A program made the translations under genes and the position numbers. The notes under the pieces were generated by a model that saw only the letters and a list, made by a program, of their open reading frames with translations, searched no databases and was not told where the DNA came from. Below, piece by piece: positions 17,682-26,864 of a DNA stretch of 64,000 nucleotides (position 1 is the first letter of the stretch; each line of letters starts with the position of its first letter). The DNA is from an uncultured Aquimarina sp. (GTDB taxonomy: Bacteria; Bacteroidota; Bacteroidia; Flavobacteriales; Flavobacteriaceae), in the NCBI GenBank assembly GCA_947495425.1, contig CANLYR010000006.1, positions 1 to 64,000 of the forward strand, read 5' to 3'.

Positions 17682-18833
17682 ATGAAAAAAATAATTATCC
17701 TAGGTCTTGTGTGTTTCACACTTTTTAATTTTAATGCAAGAGCTCAGGAACAGAACAGAGCGATCACTACAGCAGTTCCTTTTCTACTAATTGCAGCAGA
17801 TGCTAGAGCAGCTGGTTTAGCTGATCAAGGAGTGGCTACCACTCCGGATGCATTTTCACAACAGTGGAATCCCGCTAAGTATGTATTCATTAAGTCAAAG
17901 CAAGCCGTTGGAGTTAACTATACTCCATACCTTAGTAGTCTTGTTAATGACATTGGCTTAGGAAACTTAACGTATTATAATCGTCTTGATGAAAGAAGTG
18001 CAGTGGCTGCCAGTTTTAAATACTTTAGTCTGGGGGAAATTGAATTTAGAGAGAATGCTAATGATTTAGGGTTGATTCAACAGCCTAATGAATTAACATT
18101 TGACGTTTCTTACGTGTTAAAATTGAATGAAACCTTCTCAATGTCTGTTACTGGACGTTATCTTAGGTCTGATCTAAGACTTTCCAACCTTGAAGGGGAC
18201 GCAACAGCAGGAAGTACCTTTGGAGTAGATATAGCGGCCTTCTATCAAAGTAACGAGATTGCTTTTAATTCATTTAATGGTAGATGGAGAGCAGGAGCTA
18301 ATATCTCGAACATTGGTCCTAAAATTAGTTATGATGATGCTGGTCAAGAAAACTTTATTCCTACTAACTTTAGATTAGGTGCAGGTTTTGACTTTTTGTT
18401 AGATGATGAAAATAGAATTACACCTTCGATAGAGTTTAGTAAATTACTAGTGCCAAGTCCTCAGGATTTTGATGGAGACGGAGAAATAGGGGTTGAGGAT
18501 AATAGAGAATATCAGGAAATTAGTGAGTTTGGCGCTATTTTTTCTTCATGGGGTGATGCCGATGATGGATTTAGTGAAGAATTAAAAGAAATAACATGGT
18601 CACTTGGTGCAGAGTATATGTATCGAGATGTGTTTGCTTTTAGAGCAGGATACTTTAATGAGGCTGAAGAAAAAGGAGCTCGTAAGTTTTTATCATTAGG
18701 AGCTGGATTTAGATATAACATCGTCAATCTGGATGTGTCTTATCTATTCTCTACATCACCTGTGAAGAGTCCGCTTGAAGGTACCCTTCGTTTTGGTCTT
18801 ACCTTCAACTTTGGAGACGAGTATACGGATTAA
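17682..18833 (+). CDS. porV: Type IX secretion outer membrane protein PorV (LptO)
   Basis: A 383-residue outer membrane beta-barrel that shuttles type IX cargo from the translocon to the attachment complex. The start at 17682 gives a signal peptide MKKIIILGLVCFTLF with cleavage after ARAQ; an upstream TTG would only add eight unlikely residues. Family landmarks are PFLLIAADARAAGLADQG, QQWNPAKY, a barrel of alternating strands, and an end in GLTFNFGDEYTD. It is followed by a terminator, so it may be monocistronic. Together with gldJ nearby and the sorting-domain peptidase at 48.3 kb it shows that the organism secretes through type IX. Confidence 0.95.
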   Translation: MKKIIILGLVCFTLFNFNARAQEQNRAITTAVPFLLIAADARAAGLADQGVATTPDAFSQQWNPAKYVFIKSKQAVGVNYTPYLSSLVNDIGLGNLTYYNRLDERSAVAASFKYFSLGEIEFRENANDLGLIQQPNELTFDVSYVLKLNETFSMSVTGRYLRSDLRLSNLEGDATAGSTFGVDIAAFYQSNEIAFNSFNGRWRAGANISNIGPKISYDDAGQENFIPTNFRLGAGFDFLLDDENRITPSIEFSKLLVPSPQDFDGDGEIGVEDNREYQEISEFGAIFSSWGDADDGFSEELKEITWSLGAEYMYRDVFAFRAGYFNEAEEKGARKFLSLGAGFRYNIVNLDVSYLFSTSPVKSPLEGTLRFGLTFNFGDEYTD

Positions 18834-18856
18834 TAAAGGATAGTACTACAATTCAT

Positions 18857-18892
18857 AAAAAAGTGTCAAACTCTTGTTTGATGCTTTTTTTG
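18857..18892 (+). terminator. Terminator after porV
   Basis: AAAAAGTGTCAAAC pairs with GTTTGATGCTTTTT around a four-base loop and runs into a T tract. A second, outer pair (GTACTACAA with TTTGTAGTAC) flanks it, making an unusually long nested hairpin. Confidence 0.75.
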
Positions 18893-18941
18893 TTTGTAGT
18901 ACATTGTGTGATAATTATAGTGCCGATAAGTTAACATAGAA

Positions 18942-19424
18942 ATGAAAGAAATAGAAATAAAATCTGTTTTTCAGATATACGATTCATTTGATGAATTACC
19001 AGATGATGTTCAAAAATTGATGCAGCAATCAATGATGATTAGGGATAAAGCTTATGCACCATATTCTGAGTTCATGGTTGGGGCAGCATTGTTGTTAAAA
19101 AACGATGAAGTAGTTTTAGGGAATAACCAAGAAAATGCATGTTACCCTTCAGGTTTGTGTGCAGAGCGAACGGCAATGTATTATGCAGGGGCTAATTTCC
19201 CCGAAGTTCCTATTATCAAAATGGCACTCTGTGCCAAATCGTTAAAACATCAATTGATTACACCTACACCGCCCTGTGGAGCCTGCAGGCAGGCTATCGC
19301 AGAATATGAGTTGAAACAAAAAGAACCAATAGCTATTTATTTCATGGGTGAAACTGGTAAAGTGGTCAGGTCTTCTTCTTTATCTAATCTGCTGCCACTC
19401 ATTTTTGATAATTCATATTTATAA
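18942..19424 (+). CDS. cdd: Cytidine deaminase
   Basis: A 160-residue zinc-dependent deaminase that converts cytidine and deoxycytidine to uridine forms in pyrimidine salvage. The substrate-binding segment is YAPYSEFMVGAALL, the catalytic HAE-equivalent is CAERTAMYYAG (Cys and Glu), and the two further zinc cysteines are in PPCGACRQAI. The all-cysteine ligand set fits the tetrameric type. Length is normal. It follows porV and precedes pdhA, an order I recognise from other Flavobacteriia. Confidence 0.94.
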   Translation: MKEIEIKSVFQIYDSFDELPDDVQKLMQQSMMIRDKAYAPYSEFMVGAALLLKNDEVVLGNNQENACYPSGLCAERTAMYYAGANFPEVPIIKMALCAKSLKHQLITPTPPCGACRQAIAEYELKQKEPIAIYFMGETGKVVRSSSLSNLLPLIFDNSYL

Positions 19425-19571
19425 CGTTTTCGATGATTTTATAGGCAAACTGCTTTCCCCTTAATTCCGAATATGTTATTTTTGTTTTTAATTCTCTGTA
19501 GTACATTGGAGGGAAAATTAAAGAAAATCAGTTTTTTAAACTGTATTGTAATACATTCAGCACAATTGTAA

Positions 19572-20573
19572 ATGAAAAAAATAACCAAAGAAGTTTACCT
19601 TAATTGGTACGAAGAAATGCTTTTCTGGAGAAAATTTGAGGATAAACTTGCTCAAGTATATATTCAGCAAAAAGTTAGAGGGTTTTTACACCTATATAAT
19701 GGTCAAGAAGCCATCCTCGCAGGAGCATTACACGCCATGGATCTTTCTAAAGATAAAATGATTACTGCCTATCGTAATCATGTACAGCCTATTGGCATGG
19801 GTGTAGATCCTAAACGGGTGATGGCAGAATTATTTGGTAAAGCTACCGGTACTTCTCAAGGTTTAGGAGGATCAATGCATATCTTTTCAAAAGAACACCG
19901 ATTCTATGGCGGTCATGGTATCGTTGGCGGACAAATTCCTCTGGGGGCAGGATTAGCATTTGCAGATAAATACAAGAAAAGCGATGCGGTTACACTTACA
20001 TTTTTTGGTGATGGTGCTGCCCGGCAAGGATCACTGCATGAAACGTTTAATCTCGCAATGCTTTGGAAATTACCCGTAGTATTTTGTGTAGAAAATAATG
20101 GTTATGCAATGGGTACTTCAGTAGAAAGAACCGCAAATCATACAGATATATGGAAACTAGGATTAGGATATGAAATGCCTTCAGGTCCTGTAGATGCTAT
20201 GAATCCTATCAAAGTGGCCGAAGCCTTTGATGAAGCAATTACAAGAGCCAGAAAAGGAGAAGGACCAACGTTTTTAGAACTTAAGACATATAGATATAGA
20301 GGGCATTCTATGAGTGATGCTCAAAAATATCGTACAAAAGACGAAGTTGCAGAATATCAAAAAATAGATCCGATTACTCAAGTTCTAGATGTAATTAAAG
20401 AAAAAAAATACGCTAGCGATGACGAAATCGCTACCATAGATAAAAGAGTTAAAGATCGCGTTGCTGAGTGTCAGAAATTTGCAGAAGAATCACCGTTCCC
20501 AGAAAAGAATGTGATGTATGATGTCGTATACGAGCAAGATGATTATCCGTTTTTATCACACAAACCACAATAA
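19572..20573 (+). CDS. pdhA: Pyruvate dehydrogenase E1 component, alpha subunit
   Basis: A 333-residue thiamine-diphosphate enzyme subunit that decarboxylates pyruvate and passes acetyl to the E2 lipoyl arm. Landmarks are MLFWRKFEDKL, GFLHLYNGQEA, the GGSMHIF and GGHGIVGGQIPLGAG segments, the ThDP-binding GDGAARQGSLHE...NN motif, and the regulatory-loop region YRYRGHSMSDAQKYR. It starts three bases before the E2 gene, so they form one operon. The E1 beta gene is not in the window, which is usual for this group, where it lies elsewhere. Confidence 0.95.
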   Translation: MKKITKEVYLNWYEEMLFWRKFEDKLAQVYIQQKVRGFLHLYNGQEAILAGALHAMDLSKDKMITAYRNHVQPIGMGVDPKRVMAELFGKATGTSQGLGGSMHIFSKEHRFYGGHGIVGGQIPLGAGLAFADKYKKSDAVTLTFFGDGAARQGSLHETFNLAMLWKLPVVFCVENNGYAMGTSVERTANHTDIWKLGLGYEMPSGPVDAMNPIKVAEAFDEAITRARKGEGPTFLELKTYRYRGHSMSDAQKYRTKDEVAEYQKIDPITQVLDVIKEKKYASDDEIATIDKRVKDRVAECQKFAEESPFPEKNVMYDVVYEQDDYPFLSHKPQ

Positions 20574-20576
20574 ATT

Positions 20577-22199
20577 ATGGCTACAGTAATCAATATGCCG
20601 CGATTGAGCGACACGATGGAAGAAGGCGTTGTTGCGAAGTGGCTTGTCAATAAAGGAGATAAAGTTAGTGAAGGAGATATCCTTGCTGAAATTGAAACCG
20701 ATAAAGCAACTATGGAGTTTGAATCTTTTTATGAAGGAACATTACTTCATATCGGGATACAAGAAGGCGAAACAGCTCCTGTAGATCAACTCCTAGCTAT
20801 TATTGGAGATGAAGGAGAAGATATTTCTAGTTTGTTGAATGGAAATGAAGCTCCAAAAGCAGATACTGCTCAAGAAGAAGATAAAGCAGAAGCATCCGAT
20901 TCTGATACTACAGAAACTGCTACTATTCCTGAAGGAGTAGAAGTGATTACTATGCCACGCCTTAGTGACACTATGGAGGAAGGAGCTGTAGCTACCTGGT
21001 TAAAGAAAGTAGGCGATACTGTTGAGGAAGGCGATATTTTAGCCGAGATTGAAACGGATAAGGCTACTATGGAGTTCGAGTCGTTTTATAATGGAACGCT
21101 ACTGCATATTGGTATAGACGAAGGACAAACAGCTCCAGTAGACGCTTTGTTAGCGATTATCGGTCCTGCAGGAACAGATGTTTCAGGAATTAAAGATGGA
21201 AACGGTGCAGCCGCGCCAGCAAACAAAAATACAGAAGCTTCCTCAAAAGCACCAAAAGCAGAGGACAAAACCGAAGAAAAAACAGAATCGACTGCGAGTA
21301 CTCAAAATGGAGGCAGAATATTTGCTTCTCCACTCGCTAAGAAAATTGCAGCTGATAAAGGTATTGATCTTGCTCAAGTAAAAGGAACCGGTGAGAATGG
21401 TCGTATTATTAAGAAAGATATAGAATCTTTTACTCCAGCAGCTACTAAGACTAGTTCTGCTCCTGCAAAAGAATCAGCTACAGCTTCGCCAGTGCAAACT
21501 TTTACTCCGGCAGGAGAAGTAAGTTTTGAAGAAGTGAAGAATTCGCAAATGCGCAAAGCAATTGCAAAAAGTCTTTCTGCGTCTAAATTCTCTGCTCCTC
21601 ACTATTATCTTACTATTGAGGTGGCTATGGATAATGCCATGGCGTCTCGTAAAAATATCAATGAATTGCCTGATACCAAGGTGTCTTTTAATGATATGGT
21701 GGTTAAAGCCTGTGCAATGGCATTACGCAAACATCCGCAAGTAAATACAAAATGGACAGATGAAACTACGGTGTACGCTAAGCATATTAGCGTTGGAGTA
21801 GCAGTTGCAGTGCCTGATGGGCTTGTGGTACCTGTATTGCCGTTTACCGATCAGATGTCTTTGACACAGATAGGTGCTAATGTTAAAGATCTTGCGACCA
21901 GAGCCAGAGATAAAAAACTGACTCCACAAGAAATGAGCGGTAGTACATTTACAGTATCAAACTTAGGTATGTTCGGTATTCAGGAGTTTACTTCGATTAT
22001 CAATCAGCCTAATTCTGCAATATTATCAGTGGGAGCTATTGTGAAAAAGCCAGTAGTAAAAAATGATCAGATTGTAGTTGGTAATACCATGAAAGTAACC
22101 CTGGCGTGTGATCATAGAACTGTAGATGGCGCCACCGGAGCTCAATTCTTACAAACATTAAAACAATATCTTGAAAATCCGGTGACCATGCTGGCTTAA
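20577..22199 (+). CDS. pdhC: Dihydrolipoamide acetyltransferase (pyruvate dehydrogenase E2)
   Basis: A 540-residue E2 core protein. Two lipoyl domains stand in tandem (about 1-80 and 122-200), each with the lipoylated lysine in ETDKATMEFES. They are joined by Glu/Ala/Ser-rich linkers to an E3-binding domain (about 248-285, FASPLAKKIA to GRIIKKD) and the catalytic acetyltransferase domain (about 310-540), whose DHRTVDGA motif carries the active-site His and Asp. The two lipoyl domains are near-duplicates, so internal recombination is possible. The next gene follows a terminator. Confidence 0.96.
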   Translation: MATVINMPRLSDTMEEGVVAKWLVNKGDKVSEGDILAEIETDKATMEFESFYEGTLLHIGIQEGETAPVDQLLAIIGDEGEDISSLLNGNEAPKADTAQEEDKAEASDSDTTETATIPEGVEVITMPRLSDTMEEGAVATWLKKVGDTVEEGDILAEIETDKATMEFESFYNGTLLHIGIDEGQTAPVDALLAIIGPAGTDVSGIKDGNGAAAPANKNTEASSKAPKAEDKTEEKTESTASTQNGGRIFASPLAKKIAADKGIDLAQVKGTGENGRIIKKDIESFTPAATKTSSAPAKESATASPVQTFTPAGEVSFEEVKNSQMRKAIAKSLSASKFSAPHYYLTIEVAMDNAMASRKNINELPDTKVSFNDMVVKACAMALRKHPQVNTKWTDETTVYAKHISVGVAVAVPDGLVVPVLPFTDQMSLTQIGANVKDLATRARDKKLTPQEMSGSTFTVSNLGMFGIQEFTSIINQPNSAILSVGAIVKKPVVKNDQIVVGNTMKVTLACDHRTVDGATGAQFLQTLKQYLENPVTMLA

Positions 22200-22228
22200 T
22201 TCAAGAGATTAAATGATACTAAAAAACT

Positions 22229-22260
22229 GATCCCGCTTTTATTGAAGTGGGATTTTTTAT
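22229..22260 (+). terminator. Terminator of the pdhA-pdhC operon
   Basis: GATCCCGCTT pairs with AAGTGGGAT (one G-T pair) around a short loop, followed by a T run on the plus strand. Confidence 0.8.
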
Positions 22261-22283
22261 CTTTATCCAAAATTTATCTACCT

Positions 22284-23255
22284 ATGAAAAAATATATAAG
22301 TCTGGTATGTATTTCTTTTTTGTTTATTAACTGTAAACAAGTAACTAAAGCACAGTCGAAAGCTAAACAAGATGAGGTGATCAGTACTGAAGAAACTAAA
22401 GCTGCTGATATAGCGAGTATTATGAATTTCTTAGCAAGTGATGAGTTAGATGGCCGAGATACGGGTAGCGAGGGATTAGAAAAAGCAGCACAGTTCATAG
22501 AAGAAGAATTTAAAAAATATGGGGTGATGCCCTATTTTAAAACATTTAGAGATCCTTTTGATGCCAAAGGAACAGCGACATATAATGTTGTTGGATACCT
22601 CAAAGGGAAGGATGAAGCATTAGCTAAAGAATTCATTATTATTGGAGCACATTTTGATCATATAGGTACTGCAAAATCGGTTAATGGAGATACGATAGCA
22701 AATGGCGCCAATGATAATGCAGCCGGTAGTACGGCGGTCTTATCCATAGCAAAACAATTTGCTCAATTAAAAAATAATAAAAGAAGTATTCTTTTTGTGT
22801 TATTTGGGGCAGAAGAAAAAGGATTATTAGGCTCAACACATTTAGCGAAACTATTAAAAGAAAACAATTTTGAGCTGTATACGATGGTTAATTTTGAAAT
22901 GGTGGGAGTGCCATTGAATGATAAACCCTATAAAGCATACATAACCGGATATGAAGTGTCAAATATGGCCAAAAAAATAAACGACTATTCTGGGAGTGAG
23001 CTTATTGGTTTTTTGCCTAAAGCCAAAGAATTTCAGCTGTTTCAAAGAAGTGACAATTATCCATTTTATTCAACATTTAATGTGCCTTGTCAAACCATTT
23101 CAACCTTTGATTTTACAAATTATAAGTATTATCATCATGTAGATGATGAAGTTTCTGAAATGAATTTTGATTTTATGGCAACATTGATCAATGACTGTAT
23201 TCCTGCTTTAGTAAAAATAGCAAATACGCCAACCAAAGAGATCAAGCTAAATTAA
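22284..23255 (+). CDS. M28 family metallopeptidase, lipoprotein
   Basis: A 323-residue exported peptidase. The ATG at 22284 begins a lipoprotein signal peptide (MKKYISLVCISFLFINC, Cys17); an earlier in-frame ATG would bury it. The catalytic domain has the di-zinc ligands of M28 aminopeptidases: GAHFDHIG (His, Asp), GANDNAAGST (Asp), FGAEEKGLLGS (Glu pair) and a late HHVDD histidine. The likely role is trimming peptides at the cell surface or in the periplasm. It stands alone between a terminator and an SDR gene that starts 34 bases later and may be co-transcribed. Confidence 0.9.
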   Translation: MKKYISLVCISFLFINCKQVTKAQSKAKQDEVISTEETKAADIASIMNFLASDELDGRDTGSEGLEKAAQFIEEEFKKYGVMPYFKTFRDPFDAKGTATYNVVGYLKGKDEALAKEFIIIGAHFDHIGTAKSVNGDTIANGANDNAAGSTAVLSIAKQFAQLKNNKRSILFVLFGAEEKGLLGSTHLAKLLKENNFELYTMVNFEMVGVPLNDKPYKAYITGYEVSNMAKKINDYSGSELIGFLPKAKEFQLFQRSDNYPFYSTFNVPCQTISTFDFTNYKYYHHVDDEVSEMNFDFMATLINDCIPALVKIANTPTKEIKLN

Positions 23256-23289
23256 TTGTTCTGATCTTACGAGATCTTTATATTAAATT

Positions 23290-23970
23290 ATGAAACATAT
23301 TATTATTACAGGGGCGAGTAGAGGTATAGGTTTCGAGATGGCAAAACTTTTTGCAGATCAAGGAAATCAGGTATTGGCGCTATCCAGGAATGAAAAGCCT
23401 ATTGTAGCACTTAAGCATAAAAACATCCACGCTTTTTCTTTTGATATTTGTAAATCCGAAGACTTGCAAAGGATGACAGATTACATTAGTCAAGAATGGA
23501 ATCATGTTGATATTCTTATCAATAATGCAGGTCGGTTATTAAATAAGCCTTTTGCTGAGATTTCTAAGAAAGAATTCGAAGAAGTCTATAAAGTAAATGT
23601 CTTTGGTGTTGCAGAAATTACACGATTAGTGCTACCCTTTATGAAATCAGGAAGCCATGTAGTTACTGTGAGTAGCATGGGTGGGATTCAGGGGAGTATG
23701 AAATTTCCTGGCCTGGCCGCGTATAGTTCTAGTAAAGGTGCTGTGATTACATTAAGTGAACTTCTTGCCGAAGAATATAAAGAAAGCGGTATTGCGTTTA
23801 ATGTATTGGCACTGGGAGCAGTACAAACCGAAATGTTGGAAGAAGCATTTCCTGGGTACGAAGCACCATTGAGCGCCATAGAAATGGCGACGTACATCAG
23901 AGATTTTTCTCTAACTGGAAATAAATTATATAACGGTAAAGTATTACAAGTCTCGAGCAGTACACCTTAG
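23290..23970 (+). CDS. Short-chain dehydrogenase/reductase
   Basis: A 226-residue classical SDR. The NAD(P)-binding motif is GASRGIGFEMA near the N-terminus, with LINNAGRL in the middle, catalytic Ser in VSSMGG, and the YSSSK active-site pair (Tyr and Lys). The Arg-rich stretch after the first strand (LSRNEKP) suggests NADPH. The substrate cannot be told from sequence. It follows the M28 gene closely and converges with the next minus-strand operon, leaving only two bases between stop codons. Confidence 0.9.
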   Translation: MKHIIITGASRGIGFEMAKLFADQGNQVLALSRNEKPIVALKHKNIHAFSFDICKSEDLQRMTDYISQEWNHVDILINNAGRLLNKPFAEISKKEFEEVYKVNVFGVAEITRLVLPFMKSGSHVVTVSSMGGIQGSMKFPGLAAYSSSKGAVITLSELLAEEYKESGIAFNVLALGAVQTEMLEEAFPGYEAPLSAIEMATYIRDFSLTGNKLYNGKVLQVSSSTP

Positions 23971-23971
23971 A

Positions 23972-24853
23972 TTACGATCTACAATTCGCTAAAATAATAT
24001 TTTTAACTACTTCTTGTGTTGAAAAATCAGTAAGTACAAAATCAATATAATAGGTGTATTTTCCTTTAACCTTAGGCGTTGTCTTAGACGCCTTTAATTC
24101 GACTTTGTAGTGATCGTTTTGGTAAGTTTCTCTCCAAAAACTGCCTGGCTTTCGGTTTTTTGATCTTGGCGTTGCTATTGGGATTAAATACTTATCAGCG
24201 CTTTTCCCAAGCTGTATAATGGCTGTTGTATTGTCGATAAAACGTCCGAAATATAATTTTTTATATGTTGTATTTTTTGCATGTACCATAAATAAACAGT
24301 CACAAGTATTAACTTCTTCCCAAGTAAAATTTAAATCTTTAATAGAAAATTTGTCTACATACGCCGGTTTGGGAGGTTTAGGTTGATTAGAAATCAAGGG
24401 CTCTGGATTGCTTATTTTACTGAAAGAAATTTTGGTAGTTGTTATCTTTTCTTCATTAATTTCTGTTTCATAGACTTTGATATGCGTAAGTATTGTATCT
24501 ATTGTTGATTGGAAGATCACCTTTGTTTTTATAGTTTTAGTTGAATCTGAACTGTATGTGAAAGGAAAGATTAGTTCAATTTCGTTAACTTGTGTTTCTT
24601 CAACTGAAAATAACGCTTCTTGTGCTTCTTCTTTGGTTTTAAAACCCGGATGAGTTTTTGTAAGTCTATTTTTGTCCAAATAATCCTGAAGCTTTTGCTT
24701 TATCAATATCGTATACGCATCTTCTTTGGTAATAAGAATTTTTTCTTCTAGCGTGTCTTGCTCGTTGATCGTTTGAGTAGTTGACTCCTTCGAAGCGTTG
24801 TTTGCGCAACCAAAAACCAACAAAAGTGCTATGGAGCAAATAAACTTTTTCAT
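23972..24853 (-). CDS. Lipoprotein of unknown function
   Basis: A 293-residue protein with a lipoprotein signal peptide (lipobox VFGC, Cys16) and no family I can name. The body has a mixed alpha/beta look, a Pro-rich segment (NQPKPPKPAYVDKF), and a CDC pair in the second half. Its first four bases overlap the stop of the upstream gene (ATGA), so translation is probably coupled. Product and partner are likely to act together at the inner membrane and periplasm. Confidence 0.7.
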   Translation of the reverse strand: MKKFICSIALLLVFGCANNASKESTTQTINEQDTLEEKILITKEDAYTILIKQKLQDYLDKNRLTKTHPGFKTKEEAQEALFSVEETQVNEIELIFPFTYSSDSTKTIKTKVIFQSTIDTILTHIKVYETEINEEKITTTKISFSKISNPEPLISNQPKPPKPAYVDKFSIKDLNFTWEEVNTCDCLFMVHAKNTTYKKLYFGRFIDNTTAIIQLGKSADKYLIPIATPRSKNRKPGSFWRETYQNDHYKVELKASKTTPKVKGKYTYYIDFVLTDFSTQEVVKNIILANCRS

Positions 24854-25800
24854 GATTTTATTCTGAATTTTAGTTTAACAATCTGTCCATTTAGTTTTCG
24901 TGATTCGATGATCTCTATATTTTTTAAGCTTTGAGTTGGTGTGGTTAATGTATTGATAAAATCTTCTTTGCTATATATTTCTATCCCTAATCCATAAGGT
25001 AATACTTGTAAAATGGTAACATCGTTAGCGATCATACGGGATAACTCTTTTCTTCTGTTTTTCCAATCTTCTACTTTGCCATTGGCATAATAGTGTAGCA
25101 TTAAGGCGTAATCATCAGTTTTAATCTTTAAACGTTCTTGATCTTCAGAAGAAGCAATTCGATAAATAGTGTCGGTCTTATGATAAGGAGACTGTGCAAT
25201 AAAATGAATATAATCATCAGTTGTTTTCCATAAAAAGCATCCTAGGCTATCACTCTTTGTGTAGAAAGGAGATTCTTTATCATTAAGGATAATGATATCA
25301 ATAGGGACTCTGGTTATGGGTTGGTTTCGGTCTTGATCAATAAAACAAAAATTAAAAGTATGTTGTACCGGGATTAAAAAATATAAAATAATTAATACTC
25401 CAAAACCAGTAGAGAAAACCCAAAACCACCGGGGAAATAGAACCTTCTTTTTTTTAATATATGATGAAGAATGTTTTGTCTTAAAATCACTCCAATGGGC
25501 ATATCCACAATAGTATGAAAGTATGTTCAGGATATCTATGCGGGGTAATTTATCAGTAGAATTTTTAAAATAACTATAAAAAGATTTTTCACTTATAGTA
25601 GCGTTGGTTTGCTTTTGTAAATCCTCCTGAAATAAAACAATATCTTGCCCCTTCCATTCAGAAATATCCGCACTTGGCGCAGGATTATTTTTCAAAAACT
25701 GTTGTGCTACAGCTTTTTTAAGGAGATCGAATACTATGTTATCTTCTGGTGTTATAAGTGTATAGTTTTGATAATGAATTTTTCGTGTCTTGTAAAACAA
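24850..25800 (-). CDS. Single-pass membrane protein of unknown function
   Basis: A 316-residue protein in three parts. The N-terminal cytoplasmic domain (about 1-115) is helical and could be DNA-binding-like (SEKSFYSYFKN). One membrane helix (WFWVFSTGFGVLIILYFLI, about 125-145) follows, then a periplasmic domain of about 165 residues that starts like a carboxypeptidase-regulatory or beta-sandwich repeat (FCFIDQDRNQPITRVPIDI). The layout suggests a signal-sensing or assembly protein. It heads a two-gene operon with the lipoprotein downstream. I do not recognise the family. Confidence 0.7.
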   Translation of the reverse strand: MFYKTRKIHYQNYTLITPEDNIVFDLLKKAVAQQFLKNNPAPSADISEWKGQDIVLFQEDLQKQTNATISEKSFYSYFKNSTDKLPRIDILNILSYYCGYAHWSDFKTKHSSSYIKKKKVLFPRWFWVFSTGFGVLIILYFLIPVQHTFNFCFIDQDRNQPITRVPIDIIILNDKESPFYTKSDSLGCFLWKTTDDYIHFIAQSPYHKTDTIYRIASSEDQERLKIKTDDYALMLHYYANGKVEDWKNRRKELSRMIANDVTILQVLPYGLGIEIYSKEDFINTLTTPTQSLKNIEIIESRKLNGQIVKLKFRIKS

Positions 25801-25889
25801 GTTACAATCATTTTACAAGAGTACTACAAGACATATAAAAAGTCTTCTAATAGGTTTGCTTTCATAGTAACAATATAAAAAATATAAAG

Positions 25890-26741
25890 ATGAAATCGAA
25901 CAAAGTAACAAGGATAAAGTTTGTAATATTATTTGTAGCATTATGGTGTAATTTTTCTTGCTCAAAACCAGCAGAACAATATGATATAACATCAGAAAAT
26001 GTGATGCTCGAAGAAACAGGAGAATTACCCGATCTAAACACGTATGAAGTCGAAGGCCCTGTGAAGAGAAAAAAGGGGAATAGTACAAACCAGAAAATTA
26101 TAAGAAACGCTACCACTAGAATTAAAGCTAATAATGTTGAGGAGGCTACGCGATTAGCAAAAAAAATTGCTTCAGAATATCAGGGTTATGTCTCAGATGA
26201 GCGCTTTACCAATACCAACCATACCAAAGAAAATCGTTTCACAGTAAGAATTCCCCAGGATGATTTTGATCTTGTATTAGAACGTATATGCCAATTGGCA
26301 GAATTTGTTGATCATAAGAATATATCCACTATTGATGTAACAGAAGAGTATGTAGATATCAGTTCTCGTTTAAAAACAAAGCTCGAAGTAAAACAGCGAT
26401 ATGAACATATTTTACGCACGAGAGCCAAGACTGTAGAAGATATTTTAAAGACCGAAGATAAACTGAAGCAACTTCAGGAAGAGATAGAATCTGCGCAGGG
26501 CAGGTTACGTTATTTGAGCACTAAAGTTGCATATAGTACGATTCAAGTAGATGCATATGAGATTGTTATTCCAAAACCCCAGCCAGAGCAATATCAGCCT
26601 AAATTTTCTGATAAGGTAAAGATGGGCTTGACTTTTGGTTGGTCTTTGATAGAAAACGGTGTACTAGTCTTGTTCTATATTTGACCATTGATTGTTTTGG
26701 CAGTACTGGTTTTAGGATATTTCAAGTGGGTAAGAAAGTAA
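25890..26741 (+). pseudogene. DUF4349 lipoprotein, interrupted by an in-frame TGA near the C-terminus
   Basis: The frame from 25890 encodes a lipoprotein (lipobox FSC, Cys24) with a DUF4349 domain: a beta strand pair, a coiled-coil stretch (about 160-210, TKLEVKQRYEHIL to LRYLSTKVAYST) and an amphipathic end. It stops at a TGA (26682-26684) after VLVLFYI, but the same frame then reads PLIVLAVLVLGYFKWVRK to a TAA at 26739-26741. DUF4349 proteins usually end in such a membrane helix with basic residues, commonly with a Trp-Pro before it, so the TGA most likely replaced TGG. The product ending at 26684 (264 residues) lacks its C-terminal anchor but may still be made. Confidence 0.75.
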
Positions 26742-26789
26742 ACTACCTCGGGGTATTATACCCTTTGGCGTTGCCAATAAAAAATAATG

Positions 26790-26822
26790 AATTAAGCGTG
26801 CTATTCTGGTGCGCTTAATTTT
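26790..26822 (+). terminator. Terminator after the DUF4349 gene
   Basis: AATTAAGCG pairs with CGCTTAATT around a 13-base loop, followed by a T-rich stretch on the plus strand. Confidence 0.6.
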
Positions 26823-26864
26823 GTATTTTGCACAGATTAAATTGAAATCAATACCTATTTACGC

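Noticed and set aside
25890..26741. TGA read as tryptophan or selenocysteine genome-wide
   Set aside because: TGA is used as a normal stop elsewhere in the window (for example at 5128-5130), and the break looks like a single TGG to TGA change.
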